Assembly (NCBI GenBank): GCA_017592665.1
Contig: JAGFNW010000022.1
Span: 1-64,000 of the forward strand
Reading direction: 5' to 3'
Source of the DNA: Streptosporangiaceae bacterium NEAU-GS5
GTDB taxonomy: Bacteria; Actinomycetota; Actinomycetes; Streptosporangiales; Streptosporangiaceae
DNA: 64,000 nucleotides
The notes beneath the pieces were generated by a model. That model was not told the DNA's origin and searched no databases. It saw nothing but the letters and a program-made list of their open reading frames with translations. Both the position numbers and the translations under genes were made by a program. This document shows positions 15,227 through 23,520 of the stretch, one piece after another; position 1 is the stretch's first letter, and each line of letters starts with the position of its first letter.

Positions 15227-16459
15227 GGCGGCCGACATGGTGGCGGCGACGCCCGTGAGCACGCTGCGGATGCCGTCGCGGTAGCCGGCCTGCCGCGCCA
15301 GCGGGTCGCCGGCCGGCCCGCGGAAGACGTCGTCGAGCAGGAGGCGGTCGCCGCCGCCGTGGCCTCCCGCGCCACTCTCGATCGGCACTTCCTCCGGCAT
15401 CCTCCAGTGCCGGCGGAGCGTGAGCCGTTCGGACCATCCGGTGGCGTTCTGTTTGGAGGCCGCGCTCGGGTCGACGGCGGCGTGGGGCGGCGTCCACTCC
15501 CGCTCGACCACGTCCAGCTCCAGCCGCCCCGCCGTGCCGTTGAAGGCCACCCGGTAGCCCTCCACCGGCGCGTGGGCGTGCAGGGAGTAGGTGAGGATCG
15601 TCCGGTTGGCGTAGCGGACGAGGACCGACATGTTGTCGTCGATGGTGACGCCGTCGCCGAAGACGTCCTGGTCCCGGATGTAGCCGTCCTCGTGCTCGGC
15701 GTCCAGATAGAGCCGCTTGAGCCGGGGATCGGCGGAGACGTCCAGGATGAACGGGTCGGCGCCGAGCCCGGGGGCGCCCTGTCCGCGCGCGGGACGCGCT
15801 TCGAGGCCGCGTTCTCTCGCGTTCCCGGCGCCGTAGAAGCGGAGGTCGGTCTGGGCGAAGACGAGCTCGGGCGCGGTACCCAGCCACCAGTTGACGAGAT
15901 CGAAGTGGTGGCTCGACTTGTGCACCAGGAGCCCGCCTGAGCGGGCCCGGTCGCGGTGCCAGCGGCGGAAGTAGTCGGCGCCGTGGATGGTGTCGAGGGT
16001 CCATTCGAAGTGCACGGAGGTGATCTCGCCGATCGACCCCTCCATGAGCAGCCGGCGCACGGCCGAGTTGCGCGGCGAGTAGCGATAGTTGAACGTGACG
16101 ATCAGCCTGCCCGGGCTGCGCTCGGCCGATTCGGCGATCGCGGGGCAGCTTTCGGCGTCGACCGTGAGCGGCTTCTCCACGATGACGTCGCGGCCGGCGT
16201 CGAGCGCCGCGCACACGTAACGCGCGTGCGTGGCGTCGACGGACGTGACGATGACGGCGTCGGCGAGCTCGAGCACCTTGCCGAACTCCGCGGGCGCGAA
16301 ACAGGGCACCCCGGCACCGATCCGCTCGGCGTAATAGGCCATGCGGGTCCGGTTGGGGTCGCACAGGGCGACGATGGCGCCCGCGTCGCGCCATTCCCCG
16401 AGCAGCGCGTCGACGTACATCTGTGCGCGGTGCCCGAGCCCGACGAACGCGTACTTCAT
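15170..16459 (-). CDS. Gfo/Idh/MocA-family sugar oxidoreductase
   Basis: A 429-aa NAD(P)-dependent oxidoreductase. The Rossmann start is FVGLGHRAQMYVDALLG, the EKP motif is VIVEKPLTVD (about 100), and the catalytic region HKSSHHFDLVNWWLG (about 181) supplies the His/Lys pair. It would oxidise or epimerise a sugar or inositol-like substrate. It is the last gene of the 19607-15170 import operon, 8 bp after the solute-binding protein stop. It probably acts on the imported sugar. The 3' end overlaps the membrane-protein gene by 57 bp. Confidence 0.85.
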   Translation of the reverse strand: MKYAFVGLGHRAQMYVDALLGEWRDAGAIVALCDPNRTRMAYYAERIGAGVPCFAPAEFGKVLELADAVIVTSVDATHARYVCAALDAGRDVIVEKPLTVDAESCPAIAESAERSPGRLIVTFNYRYSPRNSAVRRLLMEGSIGEITSVHFEWTLDTIHGADYFRRWHRDRARSGGLLVHKSSHHFDLVNWWLGTAPELVFAQTDLRFYGAGNARERGLEARPARGQGAPGLGADPFILDVSADPRLKRLYLDAEHEDGYIRDQDVFGDGVTIDDNMSVLVRYANRTILTYSLHAHAPVEGYRVAFNGTAGRLELDVVEREWTPPHAAVDPSAASKQNATGWSERLTLRRHWRMPEEVPIESGAGGHGGGDRLLLDDVFRGPAGDPLARQAGYRDGIRSVLTGVAATMSAASGAAVRLVDEGTRIGDAL

Positions 16460-16467
16460 GCTCCTCC

Positions 16468-17754
16468 TCAGCCCGCGATCGAGGCGTTGGCCTCGTCGAT
16501 GAACTTCTGCGCGGCCTCATCGGGGCTCATCCGGCCGAACATGACCTCTTCGGAGTAGCGGGTGAGGATGTCCTCCATGGCGCTGGCGCCCTTCGGCGGG
16601 GCGGCGGGCGTCTCCGCCAGTTCGCCCTTGACCTCGTCGATGAAGGCCAGCGTCTTCTTGTCGGCGTCCGGCAGCTTGTCCTTGACCGCCGCCAGCACCT
16701 TCGAGCTGGCCGGCAGGCCGCGGTCGCTGAGGATGATCTGCCCGGCCTCGGGATCGTTGATCATGAAGTCGATGAACTTGTCCGCCTCGGCCGCGTGCTT
16801 CGACGAGGCCGAGGCCGTGTAGAACATGGCGGGCTGCAGGAACATGCCGCCGTTCGCGGCGCCCTGCAACTTCGGCATCCGCAGCAGGTCCATCTGCTGG
16901 CCGGAGGCCTTGGAGACCGCGCCGAGCTGGTTGCTCCACCACATGCCCATGGCGCCCGTGTTGGTGCCGAGCAGCGACTGGTCGACGCTGGTCGCGCCGA
17001 TCTCGGAGCTCTTCGACGCGTCCGGGGAACCCTTTGTCTTGATCAGGTTCTGCATGATGGCCCACCAGTCCTTGATCGTCTGGGGGGTCAGGCCGAGCTT
17101 GTTGCCCGAGTAGAAGGGCTCGCCCTTCTACTCGGCGTAGATCTGCAGGTAGGCCGGGTTCCAGCTGAGCTGGGTGCCGGTGACCTTGCCGCTGCTCCCG
17201 CTGGTGACCTTGGAGGCCAGGTTGACGTAGTCGTCCCAGGTCCACGCGGTGTCGTCGGGCAGCTTCTGCCCGCTGCCCTCGACCAGCGACGGGTTGACGA
17301 CCAGAGAGAAGGCGTTGACGCCGGTCGGGATGGCGAACTGCTTGCCGTCGAGCGCGCCGCTGCCCAGCACCTTGGGATCGATGTCGGCCGTGCCGACCTT
17401 GCCCGACAGGTCGGCCAGCGTCCCGCGATCGGCGTATTCACGCAGGCCGCGGATCTCGATGGTGATGACGTCCGGCGGGTCGCCGGCGGCGACCTTCGTG
17501 GAGAGCGTCTCGTAGTAGCTGTCGAAGTCCGAGAACTCGCCCTGGACGTCGATATTGGGATTCTTGGCCTCGAATTTCTTGATGGCCTCCTCTGTCATCT
17601 TCTGCCGAGCGTCGCTGCCCCAGTAGGAGAAGCGCAGCTTGACCTTGCCGTCGGCGCTTTCGCCGCCACCGCTGCCACCACCGCAGGCAGCGGTGCCCGC
17701 GAGCACCGCCGTGGCCAGCAGCGCCGCCGACCACATCTTCTTGATTGACCTCAC
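16468..17754 (-). pseudogene. Sugar ABC solute-binding lipoprotein interrupted by an in-frame amber stop
   Basis: A family 1 extracellular solute-binding protein for sugars that would deliver substrate to the permeases encoded upstream. The GTG start at 17754 is followed by a signal peptide and a lipobox-like AGTAAC. The frame runs 208 codons to IYAE, meets TAG at 17130-17128 (codon 209), then continues unshifted with KGEPFYSGNKLGLTP to 16468. Without the stop it would be about 428 residues, normal for the family. The TAG lies in a perfect palindrome (17106-17135). It may be a real nonsense mutation, a 3-bp templated insertion, or a sequence error. Codon use is the same on both sides. Confidence 0.85.
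17106..17135. repeat. Perfect 14-bp palindrome with 2-nt loop spanning the amber codon
   Basis: CCGAGTAGAAGGGC (17106-17119), loop TC, then GCCCTTCTACTCGG (17122-17135). All 14 pairs match. The right arm contains CTA, which is the TAG stop on the minus strand; the left arm contains TAG on the plus strand. Its place inside a coding frame argues against a terminator. Confidence 0.9.
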
Positions 17755-17785
17755 GGGACCTCCTCCTTCGTCAGGGGGTGAGGAG

Positions 17786-18652
17786 TCACTTCAGGCCTGT
17801 CGTGGCCACGCCACGGATCAGGTATTTCTGTCCGGCCAGGAAGAAGCCGAAGATGGGACCGAGCGCGATGATCGACATGGCGAACATGGGTCCCCATGAC
17901 GAGTCGCTGCTCGCGTCGAGGAAGGTGCGCAGCGCGACCGGGACGGTGAAGTTGTCCGGGTTGTTGAGATAGAGCAGCTGGCTCAGGAAGTCGTTCCAGG
18001 TCCAGATGAAGGTGAAGATCGCCGTCGTGGCGAGGGCCGGAAGGCAGAGCGGCATGACGACCCGCATGAAGATCCGCCAGTAGCCCGCGCCGTCGATCTC
18101 CGCGGCCTCGTCCAGCTCCCTCGGCAGCGTACGGATGAACTGGACCATGAGGAACACGAAGAACGCGTCGGTCGCCAGCACCTTCGGCATGACCAGCGGC
18201 CAGATCGTGTTGATCAGGCCGAGCTTGGAGAACATGATGTACTGCGGCACGATCACCACGTGCTGCGGCAGCATGATGGTGCCCAGCATGATCGCGAACC
18301 AGAACGACTTGAGCGGGAAGTTCAGCCGCGCGAAGGCGTACGCGGCAAGCGAGCAGGCGGCCAGGTTGGCCACCACCGAAAGGGCCGTGACGACCGCGGA
18401 GTTCCACAGGTAGTAGCCGAACGGATGCTTCAGCGCCGTCCAGCCCTCGCTGTAGTTCTTGAACGTGATCTGGCTCGGCCACAGCCCCGGCTCCCGGAAG
18501 ATCAGCTCCTCCGGCTTGAGCGAGGAGGAGATCATCCACAGCAGTGGATAGAGCATCACCAGGCCGAAGCCGATCAGCAGGATGTGCTTGGCCACCCGTC
18601 CCCCCTTAAAGGGCCGGAACAGCACGGGCAGCGGTCTACTTTGTGTCGCCAT
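17786..18652 (-). CDS. Sugar ABC transporter permease (MalG-like)
   Basis: A 288-aa inner-membrane permease with six predicted helices, for example ILLIGFGLVMLYPLLWMISSS. The cytoplasmic EAA loop ELDEAAEIDGAGYWRIFMRV (about 180-199), which contacts the ATPase, is intact. It follows and overlaps the other permease gene by 17 bp and precedes the solute-binding protein gene by 31 bp. No ATP-binding gene is present in the operon, so a shared MsiK-type ATPase elsewhere is likely. Confidence 0.9.
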   Translation of the reverse strand: MATQSRPLPVLFRPFKGGRVAKHILLIGFGLVMLYPLLWMISSSLKPEELIFREPGLWPSQITFKNYSEGWTALKHPFGYYLWNSAVVTALSVVANLAACSLAAYAFARLNFPLKSFWFAIMLGTIMLPQHVVIVPQYIMFSKLGLINTIWPLVMPKVLATDAFFVFLMVQFIRTLPRELDEAAEIDGAGYWRIFMRVVMPLCLPALATTAIFTFIWTWNDFLSQLLYLNNPDNFTVPVALRTFLDASSDSSWGPMFAMSIIALGPIFGFFLAGQKYLIRGVATTGLK

Positions 18653-19607
18653 AGAAGACCCAGTACTTGGAGGCCAGGAAGTTCACGCCGGTGAGGCCGG
18701 CGATGAGCAGGAGCAGGACCCAGGCCATGGCGGCCGCGTAGCCCATGTCGTAGCTCTTGAACCCCTTCAGGTAGAGGTAGAGCGTGTAGAAGAGGGTGGA
18801 GTCGGCCGGCCCGCCCTTGCCGTTGCTCACGATGAAGGCCTGCGTGAACGACTGGAACGACTTGATGACCTCCAGCACCAGGTTGAAGAAGATGATCGGG
18901 GTCAGCAGCGGCAGCGTGATCGAGCGGAACCGGCGCAACGGCCCGGCGCCGTCGACGGACGCCGCCTCGTAGTAGCCGGCCGGGATCTGCCGCAGCCCGG
19001 CCAGGAAGATGATCATCGGGGCGCCGAACGTCCAGACGTGCAGCAGGATCAGCGTCCCGAGCGCGGTGTCGGGGTCGCCCACCCAGGCCGGCCCCTGGAT
19101 CCCGAAGATCGAGAGCACGGCGTTGACCAGCCCGTCGGCGCCGAAGACCTTGCGCCACAGGATCGCGATCGCCACGCTGCCGCCGAGCAGCGAGGGCAAG
19201 TAGAAGATCGACCGGTAGAAGGTCAGGCCGCGCAGGCCCCGGTCGAGCACCAGAGCCAGCCCCAGGGCGAAGGCCAGCTGCAACGGGACCGACACGACCA
19301 CGTAGACCGTGGTCACCTTCAGCGAGGCAAGGAATCGCGGATCCCCGGTGAACATCGTGACGTAGTTGTCGAAGCCGACCCACTTGGCCTCCTGGAGGAG
19401 GCTGTAGTCGGTGAAGGACAGGTAGAGCGAGGCGAAGATCGGGCCGATCGTGATGAAGAGCAGGCCGAGGAACCAGGGCGCGAGGAACAGGTAGGCGGCC
19501 CGCGCCTCCCGGCGTGAGCGCAGCGTGCGCCGCGGACCGCCGCGCACCGGCGCGGCCTCCGCGTGCCGCGGCTTCACGGCGACCGTGTCAGCCATTGCCG
19601 CAGTCAT
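18636..19607 (-). CDS. Sugar ABC transporter permease (MalF-like)
   Basis: A 323-aa permease with a charged N-terminus and six helices (first: AAYLFLAPWFLGLLFITIGP). The EAA loop is YYEAASVDGAGPLRRFRSIT (about 210). It is the first gene of the import operon; the order permease-permease-binding protein-oxidoreductase differs from the usual binding protein first. A LacI-like operator lies 36 bp upstream. The start at 19607 lacks a strong ribosome site; an ATG at 19595 is a possible alternative. Confidence 0.9.
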   Translation of the reverse strand: MTAAMADTVAVKPRHAEAAPVRGGPRRTLRSRREARAAYLFLAPWFLGLLFITIGPIFASLYLSFTDYSLLQEAKWVGFDNYVTMFTGDPRFLASLKVTTVYVVVSVPLQLAFALGLALVLDRGLRGLTFYRSIFYLPSLLGGSVAIAILWRKVFGADGLVNAVLSIFGIQGPAWVGDPDTALGTLILLHVWTFGAPMIIFLAGLRQIPAGYYEAASVDGAGPLRRFRSITLPLLTPIIFFNLVLEVIKSFQSFTQAFIVSNGKGGPADSTLFYTLYLYLKGFKSYDMGYAAAMAWVLLLLIAGLTGVNFLASKYWVFYGDTK

Positions 19608-19642
19608 TCATCGTCACGGGGGGACCCTCCGCGATCGTGGAC

Positions 19643-19656
19643 GGATAGCGCTTTCC
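19643..19656. promoter_or_regulatory. LacI-family operator-like site before the sugar import operon
   Basis: GGATAGCGCTTTCC is a near-palindrome centred on AGCGCT and resembles operators of actinobacterial LacI-type sugar repressors. It lies 36 bp upstream of the MalF-like gene, in the divergent gap to the Gfo-DUF6807 gene. No LacI gene is in the window. The rest of this 292-bp gap (19608-19899) holds an AT-richer stretch near 19740-19800 that is a plausible promoter for the plus-strand gene, but no gene. Confidence 0.5.
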
Positions 19657-19899
19657 TATAGCCGTCCGGAAAGTTACGTCAACCCTTTGCAGCCGTCACA
19701 TCGCCGTGACCCACCTGCCGGAGGCGGTATTTCCCAGGTGGCTGAGTTAGTTTGTTTAGACGTCGGATGTATTATTGCGCAGATAGTACAACCGATTGCA
19801 GTGCTGCGGCAGGCCGCGGCCTGGGGATGTCTGACAAATGCTGCCCGTCGCGAGCGGCGGTCAGGTGCGTGCATCGCAAGGCGGAGGAGAATCACTGGC

Positions 19900-21867
19900 G
19901 TGACGAAGGTCGTTCTCGCCGGAGCCCACGGGCACGGACGTCATCACCTGGCCAACCTGCGCAGGCTGACGAGCCAGGGATTGATCGAGCTGGTCGGCGT
20001 CTGCGACCTGCGCCGCGTGGAGACCGACTTCGCCTCCCCTCTTCAGTCGCCCGATCTGGGTCCACTGCTGGAGAAGACCGGCGCGGAGATCACGATCATC
20101 TGCACGCCCATCCACACGCATGCCGACCTCGCCGTGACCGCCCTCCGCGCGGGGTCGCACGTACTGCTGGAGAAGCCGCCCGCGGCCACGCCCGCGGAGC
20201 AGCGGCGGATCGCCGCGGCGATGGCGGAGACGGGCCTGGTCTGCCAGGTCGGCTTCCAGTCGCTCGGGTCGGCGGCGGTCCCCGCGCTGCGTGAGGTGAT
20301 CGCGTCGGGCGCCATCGGCCGGGTGCGGGGCATCGGCGGCGCGGGCGCGTGGGAGCGCCCCTCGGCGTACTTCACCCGTTCCGCCTGGTCCGGCCGGCGC
20401 CGCCTCGGCCGGGTGCAGGTGGTGGACGGCGCGCTGACCAACCCCTTCGCGCACGCCGTGGCCACGGCCCTGGCCGTGGTGGACGGGCCGATCGCCGGGA
20501 TCGAGACCGAGCTCTACCGCGCCCATCCGATCGAGTCGGACGACACCTCGTGCGTGCGGATCAGGATGGACGACGGCCTGGAGATCACGATCGCCGTGTC
20601 CCTGTGCGCGACCGAGCGGCACGAACCTTATTTGGTGGCGCACGGCGACGCGGGACGCGCCACGCTCATCTACACGGAGGATCGCCTCAAGGTCGAACTC
20701 CCGGACGGCTCTGTCACGACGACCGTCTATGAGCGCGCCGACCTGCTGGAGAACCTGATCGACCACATTCGCACGGGCGCGGATCTGCTCGTACCGCTCG
20801 CCGCGACTGAGCCGTTCACGCAGGTCCTCGATGCCGTACGGCTCGCGCCCGAGCCATTGCCCATCCTCGACCGCCACCAGATCATCGAGCGCGACTTCGG
20901 CGAGGTCACCCACCGGTTCCTGCCCGGCATCGACGGCCTGACGGCCCGCAGCGCCGACGAGCTCGCGCTGTACTCGGAGCTCGGCGCGCCCTGGTCGCAG
21001 GTGCGGCTCCTGGTCTCCGACCGGCCCGTGGCGGCCTATGAGTTACGGCCAGATCTGCCGGCCACCGAGTCGCCCCGGCCGTACGTGCATGACGTGCGCA
21101 CCCTCGGCGGCGTCGAGGTCACCGAGGTCCGGCCCGATGACCACGTGCACCACCTCGGGGTGAGCGTGGCCATCTCCGACCTGGGCGGGGTCAACTTCTG
21201 GGGCGGCCGCACGTACGTGAAGGACCAGGGGCCGACCTGGCTCGACGACCACGGCGGCCAGCGGCACCGGGCCTTCCCCTTCCTGAGCGACGACGGCTTC
21301 GTCGAGGAGCTGGAGTGGATCGGGCCGGACGGGCGGCTCATGGCGCGGGAGGAACGCACGGTCACGGCCCTGCCGCTCGGCGAGGCGTGGGCGCTGGACT
21401 TCCGCTTCCGGCTCACCAACCTGACCGGCGCGCCCGTGGAGATCAACAGCTCGGCGACCAAGGGGCGCACGGGCGCGGGCTACGGGGGCTTCTTCTGGCG
21501 CGGGCCCGGTGCCTCCACGGCCAGGACGACCTTGCCCGGAGACGAGGCGGCCGTGCACGGCTGCCGTGACCGGTGGATCGCCATGTCGGGGACCGATCCC
21601 GAGGGGCGAGACTGGACGCTGGTGTTCGTACAGGACGACGGCGACGCGTGGTTCGTCCGGGTCGAGGAGTATCCGGGGGTGGGCCAGGCCCTGGCGTGGG
21701 ACCGCCCGCTGCTCGTCCAGGACACTCTCACGCGACGGGTCGTCACCGTCGTCGCCGACGGCCGGCTCACCCATGAGGCCGCGGCCGCCCTCGCCGCCCG
21801 GATCACCGGGTCTGGTCGGCCGGCCGGCCGGATGAGGATCTCGTTGACCGCGACGTGCGCCGGCTGA
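19900..21867 (+). CDS. Gfo/Idh/MocA oxidoreductase fused to a DUF6807 (PmoA-like) domain
   Basis: A 655-aa fusion. Residues 1-345 form an oxidoreductase with Rossmann start VVLAGAHGHGRHHLANLRR and EKP motif HVLLEKPPAATP (about 90). Residues 375-650 form a DUF6807 domain (SPRPYVHDVRTLGGVEVTEV, HVHHLGVSVAI, GYGGFFWR), also labelled methane oxygenase PmoA though not a monooxygenase. Such fusions accompany sugar or glycoside uptake operons. GTG 19900 is supported by GGAGGAGA upstream. It is divergent from the import operon. The last 15-20 codons read through an antisense SDR remnant, so the C-terminus may not be native. Confidence 0.8.
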   Translation: MTKVVLAGAHGHGRHHLANLRRLTSQGLIELVGVCDLRRVETDFASPLQSPDLGPLLEKTGAEITIICTPIHTHADLAVTALRAGSHVLLEKPPAATPAEQRRIAAAMAETGLVCQVGFQSLGSAAVPALREVIASGAIGRVRGIGGAGAWERPSAYFTRSAWSGRRRLGRVQVVDGALTNPFAHAVATALAVVDGPIAGIETELYRAHPIESDDTSCVRIRMDDGLEITIAVSLCATERHEPYLVAHGDAGRATLIYTEDRLKVELPDGSVTTTVYERADLLENLIDHIRTGADLLVPLAATEPFTQVLDAVRLAPEPLPILDRHQIIERDFGEVTHRFLPGIDGLTARSADELALYSELGAPWSQVRLLVSDRPVAAYELRPDLPATESPRPYVHDVRTLGGVEVTEVRPDDHVHHLGVSVAISDLGGVNFWGGRTYVKDQGPTWLDDHGGQRHRAFPFLSDDGFVEELEWIGPDGRLMAREERTVTALPLGEAWALDFRFRLTNLTGAPVEINSSATKGRTGAGYGGFFWRGPGASTARTTLPGDEAAVHGCRDRWIAMSGTDPEGRDWTLVFVQDDGDAWFVRVEEYPGVGQALAWDRPLLVQDTLTRRVVTVVADGRLTHEAAAALAARITGSGRPAGRMRISLTATCAG

Positions 21868-21947
21868 GTGATCGCGTACAGGACGGCGTCGGCGATGTCC
21901 TCCGGCTGCAGCGTGCGCATGGCGGCGGCCATCTCCGCCCGCTCCCC
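21810..21947 (-). pseudogene. C-terminal remnant of a short-chain dehydrogenase (SDR) gene
   Basis: On the minus strand the peptide AERAEMAAAM is followed by TLQPEDIADAVLYAITQ and PAHVAVNEILIRPAG. This is the classical C-terminal segment of NADP-dependent SDRs of the YdfG/serine dehydrogenase type (LxPEDIAxAVxYAxxQPxHVxVNEILIRP). The Rossmann fold and YxxxK active site are missing, and no stop codon follows. About 45 codons survive, overlapping antisense the 3' end of the Gfo-DUF6807 gene. I infer a rearrangement scar. Confidence 0.65.
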
Positions 21948-22014
21948 AACCCGCCACCGGCCCACCTCCCGCTGGGCTAGGACGTCGGCCAAGGTTTTCC
22001 GGCAGGATGGTGCG

Positions 22015-22845
22015 ATGGCAGACCAGAATCGACGCCATCTCGGCGGGGTGTTCAACGAGGTGCCGGAACTCTACGACCGGGTCCGGCCGGCATACCCCGG
22101 CGAACTCTTCGCGGATCTCGTCGCCATCACCGGCCTGGACGAGCGATCTCCAGTGCTCGAGGTGGGCTGCGGCAGCGGCCAGGCGACGCGCCCGCTGGCC
22201 GCGCTCGGCCGCCCCGTGACCGCCGTCGAACCGGGCGCGGACATGGCCGCGCTCGCCCGCCGAAGGCTCGCCGATCTCCCCAACGTCGACATCGAGATCT
22301 CCACGTTCGAGGAGTGGGACCCGCGCGGCGCGCGGTTCGACGTCCTGGTGGCCGCATCGTCCTGGCACTGGGTCGACCCGTCGATCGGCTGGCGGAAGGC
22401 GCATGACGTGCTCAACCCGGGTGGCTGGATGGCATTGATCGGCAACGTCGTCGTCCGCCGCCCGGGAGAGTCCGAGGTGTACGCCGAGACCGCCGACCTG
22501 CACGAACACTTCTCCCCCGGCAACTCCGACTGGGGTCACCCTCCGCTGGAAGACGACGTCCGGTCGACCGACGAGGGCTGGGGACGGGTGGAAGACCCCG
22601 GCCCCTTGTTCGGCCCCACGATCGTGCGCTGGTATCCGACCGTCCAGTGGCTCACCGGGGACGGCTACGCCGATCTCATGCGGTCGCTCTCGATATACCG
22701 CCGGCTCGACCCAAGCATCCGCGAGCCCTTGCTCGACGCCGTCGCCGAGCGCATCCGGACGCGGATGAACGACCGCGTCTCCCGCCGCTATCTGACCGTC
22801 CTCCGCATCGGCCGGCGGACGCCTACGTCGGCGTCGTCGCCGTGA
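22015..22845 (+). CDS. Class I SAM-dependent methyltransferase
   Basis: A 276-aa methyltransferase. Motif I VLEVGCGSGQATRPLAALG (about 44-62), acidic motif II VTAVEPGADMAALARRR, and motif III VAASSWHWVDPSIGWRKAHDVLNPGG place it with UbiE/COQ5-type small-molecule methyltransferases. ATG 22015 is chosen because similarity begins there (RRHLGGVFNEVPELYDRVRP). It converges on the broken phosphotransferase gene with a 23-bp overlap. The substrate is unknown. Confidence 0.85.
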   Translation: MADQNRRHLGGVFNEVPELYDRVRPAYPGELFADLVAITGLDERSPVLEVGCGSGQATRPLAALGRPVTAVEPGADMAALARRRLADLPNVDIEISTFEEWDPRGARFDVLVAASSWHWVDPSIGWRKAHDVLNPGGWMALIGNVVVRRPGESEVYAETADLHEHFSPGNSDWGHPPLEDDVRSTDEGWGRVEDPGPLFGPTIVRWYPTVQWLTGDGYADLMRSLSIYRRLDPSIREPLLDAVAERIRTRMNDRVSRRYLTVLRIGRRTPTSASSP

Positions 22846-23483
22846 TGCGTTCCAGGGTGCGTCTGCCCATCAGGCTCATGGCCGGATTGCTGTCGACGTA
22901 ATACCAGACCACCCCCATCGCCTGTTGGAAGGCCCACGCCTTTCCGCGCTCCCATTCGGCGTCGCCGCACCCGAGGCCCAGCCGCAGCACCTGGCGCGGT
23001 CCGGCCTCGAGCAGATGCCAGGCGCTTACGAGGTCCAGCGCGGGATCGGCCGGCCCCAGACCGCCCACGTCGAGGATCCCGGCCAACCGCCCGCCGGAAA
23101 CCACGACGTTGCCGGGAATCAGATCGCCGTGGCTCATCACATCCTTGGCGGACCCGCGCGGCAGAGTCCGCATCGCATCCCACATGGCGCGAAGCCGCGG
23201 AACGTCCAGCAGCCGCCGGCTCGGGCGTACGGAAGCGCGTGCGGCCCACCAATCGGCGGGCCGCATCCGCTTCGGACTCCAGCCAGCGCCGCATCGACTC
23301 GACGCTTCGCGGTTGCAAGGGAAACCGGGCCGCGAACCGGTCGCCGACGCGGAAGATGGCGTTGACCGTGCCCTGCGAGGCGATGCTTTCGATGGGCAGG
23401 CTCCGCCATTGGGGAAACTGCTCATCCACCAGCGTGCGCACCGTCTCGGGCGACACGGTCAACTGGTCGGCGTGCATGCGCAT
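22823..23483 (-). pseudogene. Aminoglycoside-phosphotransferase-like gene broken by an out-of-frame internal deletion
   Basis: The N-terminal part (TVSPETVRTLVDEQFPQWRS, then GTVNAIFRVGDRFAARFPLQ to RTRFRTPEP) reads in one frame down to about 23222. From there the C-terminal lobe continues in another frame: RRLLDVPRLRAMWDAM, VMSHGDLIPGNVVVSGG with the catalytic HGD...N, and the metal-binding ILDVGGLGPADP. The two parts add to about 219 codons, while relatives are about 300. Roughly 80 codons around the hinge are missing, with a frameshift at the junction. Both conserved C-lobe motifs are intact, so decay is recent. It would have phosphorylated a small hydroxylated compound. Confidence 0.8.
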
Positions 23484-23520
23484 GTCGCGAGCGTCGCGCA
23501 CCTCGACTTTCGGCCGCAAC

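Noticed and set aside
17106-17135. The palindrome as a transcription terminator
   Set aside because: It lies inside a coding frame in the middle of an operon with no T run.
16468-17754. The amber codon as a recoded (pyrrolysine or programmed read-through) site
   Set aside because: Binding proteins are not known to use pyrrolysine, and the palindrome is more simply explained by mutation.
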